Assembly: GCA_002686995.1 (NCBI GenBank)
Contig: NYZC01000442.1
Coordinates: forward strand, 1-35,407
Direction of reading: 5' to 3'
From: Phycisphaeraceae bacterium
GTDB taxonomy: Bacteria > Planctomycetota > Phycisphaerae > Phycisphaerales > Phycisphaeraceae
DNA length: 35,407 bases
Position numbers and translations under genes: made by a program
In this document: in pieces, positions 23,436 through 31,359 of the stretch
Position numbering within the stretch: the first letter of the stretch is position 1
How the letters are laid out: each line of letters starts with the position of its first letter
The notes under the pieces: model-generated
What the model was told of the DNA's origin: nothing
What the model saw: only the letters and a program-made list of their open reading frames with translations
Database searches by the model: none

Positions 23436-26162
23436 ATGCCGACCAGACCGAAGCTGCGACGATTCCGTCCGCCGATCCGACTGCTCGACCAGCCACGCGC
23501 GTGGCGCGTCATCGAGGAGGCGGGCGACTATCGCCTGACGCTTCGGTGCGATCATCCGCGTCGATTCGGTCGTGCCGTCTTCGTGCTGCTGGATGACCGG
23601 GAGGTCGGTTACCTCCGGCTGCCGAACCTGCCCGACGTCGCGTCGATCGACCTGACGTGCACGTTCCACGTCGGACAGGCGCCGGCGGCGCTTTCGTTCG
23701 CAGCCGAACGGTTGCCATCTTCACTCGGCCGTGGCGCCGTCCACCTTCAGGCCGCGGCACTCTCGCGCATCGTTCCCGAGCCTGTCACGGGGTGGCCGCG
23801 CACCGCGCGCCCCGATGCGCCCCTGCTCACGGTCTGGGGATACGGATTCGGCACGTACTATCAGCGCACCGACGACGGGCTGGGGCCCGAGGCCCTGTTC
23901 GACCGCATGGTGGCGCCCTATCGCCGATTGGGCGCCAACGCGTTTGCGCACCTCATCTACAAGAAGATGTATTTCAAGCGGCCCGTGCACGGATACGGAG
24001 CCGGGATGGCCTACCCGATCGAATGGACGGACGGCAGCCGCGGGCCCGAGCGCGGCCACCATGACGATCCGCGCTGGATCGACGGCGGCTTCCGCCACCA
24101 CGCGCGGCTCGACTTCGACCACGGCGTCATGGTGTGGCCGCATGCGGTGTTTCCGACGCCCGGCCGCAAGGACCGCCACGGCCAGATCCGGGACCTGCTC
24201 GACCACCTGTCCGACGCGCTCGACCTCGACGCCAACGAGCTTTACCACGGCTTCGCGAGCGAGTTCTACTTCACGAAGCTGAGCGACGTGAAGCGCATGA
24301 CCCGGATGATCGAGCAGACCTGCCCGGGCGCCTTCGTCGCCGATCATCACCTGCGTCCGTCCGAGCGGGGCCCGAACTTCCTCACCGCCGGACAGACCGC
24401 GCACGGGTACGGCACCGTCGCGCGGTTCGGATGCGACGATCACGACCCCATGCGCGGCCCGCTCGCCGACGGCGCCGACTGGTACGAGCCGCCGCTCTAC
24501 GGCATGTTCGCCCGAACGCCGGCGGCGCGCCTGCGCGACGAATGGGGCGACCAGTTCGTCATTACCGAGCTGGACTGTCGCGACTGGGTGCCGCCGCCCG
24601 CCAACTACGGTGGTGACGCCCACGAGGACTGGGTCATCAAGCAGGTGCACGACCTCGTCCGGCCCGATGCCGGAACACCGCAACGTCACGTCGCCGCGGT
24701 GTCGTGGTCCTGCGGCGGCAACAGGACCTCGAAGAGCAACCTTTTCATCGCGGCCGCGGCCTGCAACGACCCGATTCGCGGGGCCTTCGCCGCGCAACTT
24801 CGATCGACCGGCGCCGACGGCACCTTCGACGCCAAGCGCCGCGGCGCGTCCTCGGCGCGATTCGAAGAAGCCGCGGCCCGGCCGCGCGACGCGCGGCCGT
24901 CGGACACCTTCTTCCTGCAGAACAATCACCTTCGCGTCTACGCGCGCCCCGGCGCCGCCACGGCCGAGCTCTGCTGGGATCCCGAGGCGTCGGCGCACTT
25001 TGACGGCAACGCCCTGGCGCGCCGCCTCGCGGCCCCCTTCCTCCGCCTCGACCCGACCTGGTCCTGGCGAGTCCGCGAGCTCGGCCCGGTCGTCGCGGAG
25101 CTGGAAGCGTGCGATCACAAGGATCGGCAGCAACTTCGATTGACGATGCACGCCGATTCGCCGTACGTGATCGTGCGCAGTCGCGGCGCGACGACGATCG
25201 GCGCGGGCGCCGGCCAACGATTGCGGCGCCGTGACGGCGTAGGCCTCCTGAGGGATCCGGCACGCCGTCTGCCTGATCGATTCCTGTTCGACATCGGCGC
25301 CACGAAGCTGCACCCGACCTTCAAAGACGACCGGGTCCTACTCGCACCGCGCGGCTCTGGAACATGGACGCTCGTCTGGGGCGTCTCCGATCGCCTGAAG
25401 CCGACCACGCCCCAGGCGCTTCGGACCGCCCTTCGTACGGGCACTCGATCCGGGCCTTCGACCTGCCGACTCGTTCGACCGGTCGACCTCGTCTCGAGAG
25501 TCCGCGGCCCGGTCTGGGTGCGTCGCGGCCCCTGGTGGCATCGCCAGGCGCTGCAGCCCTCGCTGACCCGCCCGAATCGCGGCTGGGTCAAGACCTATGA
25601 AGATCCACGGTGGAACGTCGAGGTCGGTGACGACGGTCTGCTCTGCGGCGCCATCGAACCGGGACCCGGAAGCGACTACGTCCTCGCCTTCCGTAACCCG
25701 TCGCCGTCCCCGGAGGGCTTCTCCGGCACGGTCGCCGTGCTGGCGTCGAACCCCGTCGCCACGCCGTACGTGCGTCTGGCGGACCGCGTCGAGCGCGCGT
25801 GGATTGGAGCGAAACCGTGGCAGCGATTCCACGATCAGCTGCTCTGGCTTCCGAAGACGCCAGGCGACTATCGGCTCCGGGTCACGTACGGCGACGGCAG
25901 CGTGCCGACGCTGACCCGCAGCACGGCGGATTTCGAGCAATGCGCCTGGGACGCCGAATCCTGGTCCCTGCTGCTGAAACCCGCGCTGCCCCCGTGGTGC
26001 AAGCGACTACCGACCTGGTATCGGTTCACGGCGCTGATCGAGCACGAGGGCTGGCGCATGCGCCGCATCGACGGCGGAAGATGCGTCCGTGGAAATGAGC
26101 GGCGGAGCATCGTGGAGTTCGGGATGGGAGTCGTGCGGTTGGAGTCTGAGCCGTTGGGCTGA
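23436..26162 (+). CDS. Large protein of unknown function (908 aa), possibly glycosidase-like
   Basis: 908 aa, no signal peptide or membrane helix visible at this start (ATG at 23436, GGGG upstream). Residues ~15-110 look like a beta domain. Residues ~130-430 have the alternation and acidic-aromatic clusters of a TIM barrel: VWGYGFGTYYQRTDDG, RRLGANAFAHLIYKKMYF, DANELYHGFASEFYFTKL, FVADHHLRPSERG and FVITELDCRDWVPP. The C-terminal half is beta-rich (AAVSWSCGGNRTSKSNLFIAA, FDIGATKLHP, YVLAFRNPSPSPEGF). I recognise no named family. A carbohydrate-active role is a guess from this general look, shared with the proteins at 6107-8161 and 28246-29865. It follows the broken PEP-CTERM gene by 99 bp. Confidence 0.8.
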   Translation: MPTRPKLRRFRPPIRLLDQPRAWRVIEEAGDYRLTLRCDHPRRFGRAVFVLLDDREVGYLRLPNLPDVASIDLTCTFHVGQAPAALSFAAERLPSSLGRGAVHLQAAALSRIVPEPVTGWPRTARPDAPLLTVWGYGFGTYYQRTDDGLGPEALFDRMVAPYRRLGANAFAHLIYKKMYFKRPVHGYGAGMAYPIEWTDGSRGPERGHHDDPRWIDGGFRHHARLDFDHGVMVWPHAVFPTPGRKDRHGQIRDLLDHLSDALDLDANELYHGFASEFYFTKLSDVKRMTRMIEQTCPGAFVADHHLRPSERGPNFLTAGQTAHGYGTVARFGCDDHDPMRGPLADGADWYEPPLYGMFARTPAARLRDEWGDQFVITELDCRDWVPPPANYGGDAHEDWVIKQVHDLVRPDAGTPQRHVAAVSWSCGGNRTSKSNLFIAAAACNDPIRGAFAAQLRSTGADGTFDAKRRGASSARFEEAAARPRDARPSDTFFLQNNHLRVYARPGAATAELCWDPEASAHFDGNALARRLAAPFLRLDPTWSWRVRELGPVVAELEACDHKDRQQLRLTMHADSPYVIVRSRGATTIGAGAGQRLRRRDGVGLLRDPARRLPDRFLFDIGATKLHPTFKDDRVLLAPRGSGTWTLVWGVSDRLKPTTPQALRTALRTGTRSGPSTCRLVRPVDLVSRVRGPVWVRRGPWWHRQALQPSLTRPNRGWVKTYEDPRWNVEVGDDGLLCGAIEPGPGSDYVLAFRNPSPSPEGFSGTVAVLASNPVATPYVRLADRVERAWIGAKPWQRFHDQLLWLPKTPGDYRLRVTYGDGSVPTLTRSTADFEQCAWDAESWSLLLKPALPPWCKRLPTWYRFTALIEHEGWRMRRIDGGRCVRGNERRSIVEFGMGVVRLESEPLG

Positions 26163-26299
26163 TGGCGTACCCCCGACGTAAGCCGGGGGGTGGACCGCAC
26201 GCAGAGCAACGTCAGGCGCATGGCGCACCGAACACCATGGCCCTCAGACCCGCAGGCTGACGCCGCGCGGTTCGCCACACGCAGGTCGACCCCCGTCGC
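26163..26299. repeat. Palindromic element related to 21946-22200
   Basis: It begins with ACCCCCGACGTAAGCCGGGGGGT, a short hairpin with a GACGTAAGC loop. Further on, CATGGCCCTCAGACCCG and GACGCCGCGCGGTTCGCCACACGC match the reverse complement of the inner part of the element at 21946-22200 (CATGGCATTCGACCCG and TACGCCGCGCGGTTCGCCACGCGC). It lies directly after the stop codon of the 908-aa gene and is non-coding. Confidence 0.7.
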
Positions 26300-26446
26300 T
26301 CACCTGTCATCCCCGGTCACCGGTACCAGCCGTCCCGCGATGTTGCCGTCGGCAAGGCGCTCGATGCGCACCTTCGGAAGGAATCCCCGCGCCTGGTATT
26401 CGCCCGCCATCTCGACCTCCCGGTCCGTGAAAAGCGGAATCGGCAT
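26300..26446 (-). CDS. Small hypothetical protein (48 aa)
   Basis: 48 aa from the ATG at 26446, 19 bp after the stop codon of the H-X9-DG pseudopilin gene on the same strand. The composition is protein-like (MAGEYQARGFLPKVRIERLADG), without signal peptide or membrane helix, and fits one small beta fold. There is no clear ribosome site, so translation would depend on the gene upstream. It is not recognised. It may be a real small partner of the pseudopilin or an accidental frame. Confidence 0.4.
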   Translation of the reverse strand: MPIPLFTDREVEMAGEYQARGFLPKVRIERLADGNIAGRLVPVTGDDR

Positions 26447-26465
26447 GCGATGCTTGCGACATGTT

Positions 26466-27260
26466 TCAGTCGAGATCGACCAGCGGACCGACATAGTCCG
26501 GGTAGACGAACTCCAGGTTCTGCCCGTAGAAGCGGTTCATCGCCTCTTCGTAGCGGTAGAGGGTGACGTGCCCGTCGAAGAAGGCGACGTTGCCGCCGCC
26601 GAGGTGGCGATAGCCGAAGTGCGCCCCGTGATCGTTCACGATCCGAATGCGGACGATGCCGAAGACCGGATCGAACGGGTTCTCGTCGGAATCCGCCACC
26701 ATCGCGAACTCCGACTCCTTCCCGATGTCGAACGTGCGCGGCCAGTAGCCGTCCGCGCCCGCGCCGCCCACGCGCGGCTGTCCATGGAAGCCGCGGAACG
26801 TGTCATTCAAGCCGACGCCGTAGTTGCGTCCGCCACTCACGCCGTAGCTGATGGTTTCCGAGATCCGGTCGCCGCCGAGGTCGAGCGGCATCACCTCGTA
26901 GGTCGGGCAATGAAACAGCGAGGCGTCGCCGTCGATCGACACGACCTCCTGCTCCGCCAGGCGCCCGGCCCAGTGGTTGTACGTGTGCGGAATCAGGTTG
27001 CTGACAGGCGTCGTCACGCCGGGCTGGTCCGCGTCGCGGTCCTGCCAGATAATCGCCAGGTCCCAGTCGCCCGCGTAGATCGTGATGCCCAGGGCAATCT
27101 GTCGGAGGTTGCTCGCACACTTCGCCTGCCGGCCCAGCTCGCGCGCCCGTTTCACCGCCGGCAGAAGCAGCGCGATCAACAGCGCGATGATGCTGATCAC
27201 GACCAGCAGTTCGATCAGCGTAAATGCTCGAGACGGCGATCGTGGGCTTCTGGACGTCAT
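26466..27260 (-). CDS. Pseudopilin-like protein with H-X9-DG C-terminal motif
   Basis: 264 aa from the ATG at 27260, with GGAAGG about 11 bases upstream. The prepilin N-terminus is clear: [27 protein letters not shown], type IV leader with Phe+1 and Glu+5. [20 protein letters not shown] follows, the conserved segment of the large planctomycete and verrucomicrobial pseudopilin families (DUF1559 relatives). Near the C-terminus [12 protein letters not shown] gives the H-X9-DG motif. Unlike the Tad pilins it would be processed by a PilD-type peptidase and belongs to type II secretion-like machinery. It is divergent from the M55 peptidase gene, with 121 bp between the starts. Confidence 0.9.
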   Translation of the reverse strand: MTSRSPRSPSRAFTLIELLVVISIIALLIALLLPAVKRARELGRQAKCASNLRQIALGITIYAGDWDLAIIWQDRDADQPGVTTPVSNLIPHTYNHWAGRLAEQEVVSIDGDASLFHCPTYEVMPLDLGGDRISETISYGVSGGRNYGVGLNDTFRGFHGQPRVGGAGADGYWPRTFDIGKESEFAMVADSDENPFDPVFGIVRIRIVNDHGAHFGYRHLGGGNVAFFDGHVTLYRYEEAMNRFYGQNLEFVYPDYVGPLVDLD

Positions 27261-27381
27261 GCGTCGCGTCGCCTTCCGTGGTGCGAAATTCTGCGGACTC
27301 CTGCAGTTCAGTAATGTTACCGTTCGATGGGGCGCGATTCCACCGGTACACTTGAATGCGATTTCATCGGGATGCGCACAC

Positions 27382-28161
27382 ATGAAGTACTACATTCTCA
27401 CTGACCTGGAAGGCGCCGCGGGCGTCACCGACTTCGCGGGCTGGTGCATGCACGACAGCCCGCGCTACGACCTGGCCCGCCAGCTTCTGAGCGAAGAGCT
27501 CAACGCATGCGCCCGCGGCATCTGCAGCGCGGACGCACAGGCCGAGATCGTCGCGTGGGACGGACATGGCGGCGGCGGCCTGGAGGTCCAGGCGCTGGAT
27601 GCATCGGTCCAGCTGATTCCCCGGGGTCCCGTCGGCCCGACCCTCGGCATGGATCAGGGCTTCGACGCGGCGTTCTTCCTCGCCCAGCATGCGCGGGCCG
27701 GAACGCCGCGGGCAAACATGAGCCACTCCTACAGCTACGAGAACCACGATGCCATGTGGCTGAACGGCGTCGAGGTGGGCGAGATGGGATTCCGCGCCGC
27801 GGCGCTGGGCGCGCTGGGTGTGCCGGTGATCTGGGTCTCTGGCGACGACTGCGCGTGCGCCGAGGCAGGCGAGCTGATCCCGGGCATCACGACCGCCGTC
27901 GTCAAGAAGGCCATCGACAGGGAAGTCGCGCAGACGATGTCGCCGGCGGGCGCGCAACGGCTGATTGAACGCACGGCCGCGCAGGCCGTGGGGAAGATCG
28001 GGAACATCGTGCCGCTTCGCTTCGATCCTCCGTATTCGATGCGGATTCGGTTCACCCGGGACGATCTGGTCGACACCATTCCCACACGGGGACGGGTCGA
28101 GGTGGAGGACTCGCGCACGGTGACGATCCACGCCGACAATCTCTTCGATTTTCCACTTTGA
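27382..28161 (+). CDS. dppA: M55 D-aminopeptidase (DppA family)
   Basis: 259 aa from the ATG at 27382, with GGGATG about 8 bases upstream. All zinc ligands of DppA can be placed: Asp8 and Glu10 in LTDLEG, His62 in WDGHGGGG, His103 in FFLAQH, and Glu134 in NGVEVGE. The SHSYSYEN segment near 114-121 is the usual active-site stretch of the family. The M55 enzymes form a decamer and cleave D-amino acid dipeptides, as may arise from cell-wall turnover. There is no signal peptide, so it is cytoplasmic. No dipeptide transporter is nearby. Confidence 0.92.
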   Translation: MKYYILTDLEGAAGVTDFAGWCMHDSPRYDLARQLLSEELNACARGICSADAQAEIVAWDGHGGGGLEVQALDASVQLIPRGPVGPTLGMDQGFDAAFFLAQHARAGTPRANMSHSYSYENHDAMWLNGVEVGEMGFRAAALGALGVPVIWVSGDDCACAEAGELIPGITTAVVKKAIDREVAQTMSPAGAQRLIERTAAQAVGKIGNIVPLRFDPPYSMRIRFTRDDLVDTIPTRGRVEVEDSRTVTIHADNLFDFPL

Positions 28162-28245
28162 CGGATCCGGGGCCGAGGTTCGGGAGCGAAGGCCTGGAAT
28201 TCTGAAGTGAACATGCCACGGCACGCCGTACTGCCTGAAAACGCC

Positions 28246-29865
28246 ATGAACCATCCCTCAAACGCCACCCACTGTTCCCGCCGCCCGCTACTGATCGCAC
28301 TACTGCTCGCAGCACCGGCGACCGGCCTCCAGGCCGACGACGACGTGAAGCAAGCCGAAGGCGAGGCCGAGGCGATCTACACGACGCGCGAACTGTCGGA
28401 GCACGCGCGGCGCCCGTCCGGAGAGCGCCGGCTCTACCATTGGCCTGCGCTGCGCGGGCTGCCCTACACGACCGCGAATTTCGAGGAGCGCCCCGACGGG
28501 GATATTACCGAGCAGCGCGCCTTTTACTGGGGGCGCGTCATCGGATCGAACGGCGTCGCCGTCAGCATCCGCACGTTCACCGAGAACGCCGGCGACAACC
28601 AGGCGGCCCGACCCTTCGTCGATTCCGAGGAGGAGCGAACGGCCCTCACCGACCGTCTCCGCCGCTTCCAGAAGCTTTACGCCCGGCACGGCTGCGCCGA
28701 GAACACCATGACCTTCTACATGGACGCGCCGCGCAAGGGCGAGTCGCCCGACGAGTTCCTCGACAACGTTTCGAAGTACGTCGCGGAGCGCGCCGCCCTG
28801 GCCAGGTCGGCAGGCATCCCGCGCATGATGATCGACATGGAGTGGACGCATCTCGACGTCCTGAAGGAAAGGATGTCGCCGCACGAGATCACGCAGTTCG
28901 CAAGGCGGATGGCCCGCCGCGCGATGCGGGCGCTGGTCGAAACCTATCCCGAAGTGACCATGGGCTTTTACCCTGGTCTGACCGGCATCCAGTACAACAT
29001 CGAGAACCGCATCAACGCGAAGGGGCTGCGTCACAACACGCGCACCGCGTTCGTCCAGGGCCTTTACGACCACTGCCCCGAGGACCGGCGCCTGTTTCTT
29101 TTCGCAGGCTGGACCTACAGCGCGACCGACCAGTGCACCGGCACGAAGTGGTGGACGATCCGCAAGTCGCCGTTCGTGCACGACACGGACGATGCGATCG
29201 AGCGGATCATCTACGCCCACGAGCAATTGCTCGGTCCCCGGATCGATTTCGAATGGGGCCGCTGGGAGCTGGGCGGACATCGGTACAACAAGCCGGGGGT
29301 GCCCGGTCTGGCGATGATCAAGCTTTCCAACGTGCCGCTCGCGGCGCTGGAGCGAACCTGGAACAAGCTGTACGGGAAGAGTGACGTGGTCTTCGTCTGG
29401 GACCACTTCGATTCCTGGGACGAAGGCGGCTACCTCTACGTGAAGCTCGAGAACGACGAGGAGACGGCCGGGTACGACAAGTGGCTCGCGGAGATCGATC
29501 CCGCTTACCACAAGCTCTACGACGCGGTGACCGGTGAATACTGGATTCCGGGCACGCCGGGATCGGGCTGGCACGGCACGAAGCGCGACATGTTCGATTT
29601 CCACACGCGCGACGGGATCACGCATGTCGTCGGCAGACTCGATCCGAACTTCGCGCAATATGTCAACCTGACGAAGGAGATCGCCGGCCGTGACCGTGAC
29701 GTCATCCCGCTCTACAACGACGAGCACGTCAGGCTTGCAGAGCAATACGGCGAGCGCGGCTTCTTCCCATACCAGAAGATCGAACGCGTCGAGGACTCGG
29801 AAGTGGCAGCCTACCTGGCCCCGGTGAAGAAGACGAAGTCGGGGCTGGGGCACGAGCTGAAGTAG
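28246..29865 (+). CDS. Exported protein of unknown function (about 540 aa), possibly glycosidase-like
   Basis: 539 aa from the ATG at 28246, chosen because it gives a compact signal peptide (RRPLLIALLLAAPATGLQA); an ATG at 28213 or a GTG at 28207 would lengthen it. The start has no clear ribosome site. The body alternates strands and helices like a TIM barrel with acidic ends: FYWGRVIGSNGVAVSIRTFTENA, RMMIDMEWTHLDVL, VTMGFYPGLTG, FLFAGWTYS, RIDFEWGRWELGG and VVFVWDHFDSWDEGG. These resemble glycoside hydrolase catalytic strands, but I cannot assign a family. An aminotransferase gene follows by 68 bp and might share its transcript. Confidence 0.8.
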   Translation: MNHPSNATHCSRRPLLIALLLAAPATGLQADDDVKQAEGEAEAIYTTRELSEHARRPSGERRLYHWPALRGLPYTTANFEERPDGDITEQRAFYWGRVIGSNGVAVSIRTFTENAGDNQAARPFVDSEEERTALTDRLRRFQKLYARHGCAENTMTFYMDAPRKGESPDEFLDNVSKYVAERAALARSAGIPRMMIDMEWTHLDVLKERMSPHEITQFARRMARRAMRALVETYPEVTMGFYPGLTGIQYNIENRINAKGLRHNTRTAFVQGLYDHCPEDRRLFLFAGWTYSATDQCTGTKWWTIRKSPFVHDTDDAIERIIYAHEQLLGPRIDFEWGRWELGGHRYNKPGVPGLAMIKLSNVPLAALERTWNKLYGKSDVVFVWDHFDSWDEGGYLYVKLENDEETAGYDKWLAEIDPAYHKLYDAVTGEYWIPGTPGSGWHGTKRDMFDFHTRDGITHVVGRLDPNFAQYVNLTKEIAGRDRDVIPLYNDEHVRLAEQYGERGFFPYQKIERVEDSEVAAYLAPVKKTKSGLGHELK

Positions 29866-29933
29866 CCGAATTCGCCTGCCTTCGGATTGACCGCAACCAC
29901 GTGCCGGAGCCGCATCGGCTCGCTGAACGTCCC

Positions 29934-31190
29934 ATGAGCGTCGACGAATTCATCAACCGCGAACGCACGTGGATGCGCTCCGCCTCGATGCTCCCTCGCG
30001 CCGCGCGCCTCACGCCGCCCGGATCGCAGACGAACGCCAAGGCTCCGCTCGAACTGCAACTGGGCGCCGGGCCGAACTTCTTCGAGCGCGCCGACGGCGC
30101 ACGCGTCTGGGATGTCGACGGCAACGAGTACATCGACTTCCAGGCCGCGCTCGGACCGATCATCCTCGGCCACCGGCATCCTGTGATCGACAAGGCCGTT
30201 TCCGAGCAGCTGCAGCGCGGCGTCCTGTTCAGCCTCCCCTGCCCCCTGGAGGCCCGACTCGCCGGGACGCTCGTTTCGATCTTCGGCTGGGCCGCCTGGG
30301 CACGCTTCTTCAAGTCGGGAAGCGATGCCAACACCGCGGCCGTCCGCCTCGCCCGCGCCCGGACGGGCCGGTCGGTCATCATCAGCTGCGCGTACAACGC
30401 CTGGGACGACTGGTGGCTCGGCAAGCACCTCGAAGCGCCTTCGTGGGCCCGCACCGCCGGTGTTCCCGCCAATCTCGCCGGCCTCGTGCATGACGTGCCC
30501 TACGGCGACACGTCGGCGCTCGAATTGCTCGTCGAACGACACGCAGACGACCTCGCCGGCCTTGTCCTCGCCCCCGCGTTGGAGGACCGCCCGCTCGACG
30601 CGACGTTCCTGCGCCGCGCGCGAGAGCTCGCCGACGCCCACGGCGCCGTGCTCGTCCTCGACGAGGTGAAGATGGGGTTCCGCCTCGGCCTCCGCGGGGG
30701 ACACGGCATCGCGGACGTCGAGCCCGATCTCGCCGTCTTCGCCAAGGCCATGGCCAACGGTTACCCCATCGCGGCGCTCGTGGGCACCGAACCGCTCGCG
30801 GAGGATCTCAGACGGACCTTCATCACCGGCACGTACAACGGAGAGATGCTCTCCATGGCCGCCGCCGTCGCCACGCTGGAGATTCTCCAGCAGGGCGAGG
30901 TGTACGACCATCTGCACGACCTGGGTACGACGTTCATGGCCGACCTGGCCCGCGTCGTCCGAGAGACCGGTCTGCCCGCGCGCGTCGGCGGGCATCCCGC
31001 AGTGTTCTGCCTCGTCTTCGACCGGGCCGACGATGACCGGAGCCGCGCGCTGCAACGCCGCTTCTTCGTCGAGCTGATCCGGCAGGGCGTGTTCAGTTGC
31101 GGAAGTTTCGAGCTGAGCGCCGCGCACCGGCGCGAAGACGTCGAGATCGCGATCACGGCGGCGCGCCGTACGGCGCAGCGCGTCGAATGA
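29934..31190 (+). CDS. Class III PLP-dependent aminotransferase (GSA-aminotransferase-like)
   Basis: 418 aa from the ATG at 29934. Fold type I, class III: VWDVDGNEYIDF near 58-69, FFKSGSDANTAAVRLAR near 125-141, YNAWDDWW at 154-161 in place of YHGWHDW, Asp243 in LDEVKMGFR binding the pyridine nitrogen, and Lys271 in FAKAMANGYPIAA as the PLP Schiff base. It resembles glutamate-1-semialdehyde aminomutase but lacks the HemL signatures (DEVMTGFR, GKIIGGG), so it is more likely an amino-sugar or secondary-metabolite aminotransferase. It is followed after 169 bp by the radical SAM gene and could act in the same pathway; that is inference. Confidence 0.9.
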   Translation: MSVDEFINRERTWMRSASMLPRAARLTPPGSQTNAKAPLELQLGAGPNFFERADGARVWDVDGNEYIDFQAALGPIILGHRHPVIDKAVSEQLQRGVLFSLPCPLEARLAGTLVSIFGWAAWARFFKSGSDANTAAVRLARARTGRSVIISCAYNAWDDWWLGKHLEAPSWARTAGVPANLAGLVHDVPYGDTSALELLVERHADDLAGLVLAPALEDRPLDATFLRRARELADAHGAVLVLDEVKMGFRLGLRGGHGIADVEPDLAVFAKAMANGYPIAALVGTEPLAEDLRRTFITGTYNGEMLSMAAAVATLEILQQGEVYDHLHDLGTTFMADLARVVRETGLPARVGGHPAVFCLVFDRADDDRSRALQRRFFVELIRQGVFSCGSFELSAAHRREDVEIAITAARRTAQRVE

Positions 31191-31336
31191 TCCGCCAGGG
31201 AAAGAAGTAGACCGCGTACACCACCGCGAACACGAAGAAGGATTCGACGCCTGCCATCTGGCAGAAGGCGAAGAAGTCTGAAGATCATGACCGTCGTGAT
31301 CACCGGGAAACGCTGGTACAATACCTCGTCCCCTCT
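31153..31336 (-). pseudogene. Possible frameshifted remnant of a small membrane protein
   Basis: Read leftward, the gap before the radical SAM gene encodes RGDEVLYQRFPVITTVMIF. After removal of one base near 31281 it continues DFFAFCQMAGVESFFVFAVVYAV and YFFPWRIIRRAA, ending at TGA (31153-31155). Two hydrophobic segments and strong GC at third codon positions look coding. It overlaps the 3' end of the aminotransferase on the other strand. It may be the C-terminus of a decayed membrane protein or coincidence. The intact part alone is 34 aa from the ATG at 31257, without a ribosome site. Confidence 0.3.
31314..31322 (+). promoter_or_regulatory. Extended -10 promoter of the radical SAM gene
   Basis: TGGTACAAT is an extended -10 element (TG at 31314-31315, TACAAT at 31317-31322) 38 bp before the ATG at 31360. 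The -35 region is weak. Confidence 0.5.
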
Positions 31337-31359
31337 CCGAGTGAACCGAGAATCGATTC

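Noticed and set aside
23721-25313. 530-codon open frame on the minus strand opposite the 908-aa gene
   Set aside because: Its composition is Arg, Val and Gly rich without structure-like pattern. The plus frame is longer and has a protein-like alternation. Some doubt remains because neither has a recognised domain.
29934-31190. Assignment as hemL (glutamate-1-semialdehyde aminomutase)
   Set aside because: The DEVMTGFR and GKIIGGG signatures of HemL are replaced by DEVKMGFRL and AKAMANGYP, and no other haem genes are near.
31191-31359. RiPP precursor peptide upstream of the radical SAM gene
   Set aside because: The only plus-strand ATG frame (31287) runs on into the radical SAM gene in a shifted frame, with Arg-rich shadow sequence and no leader or core pattern.
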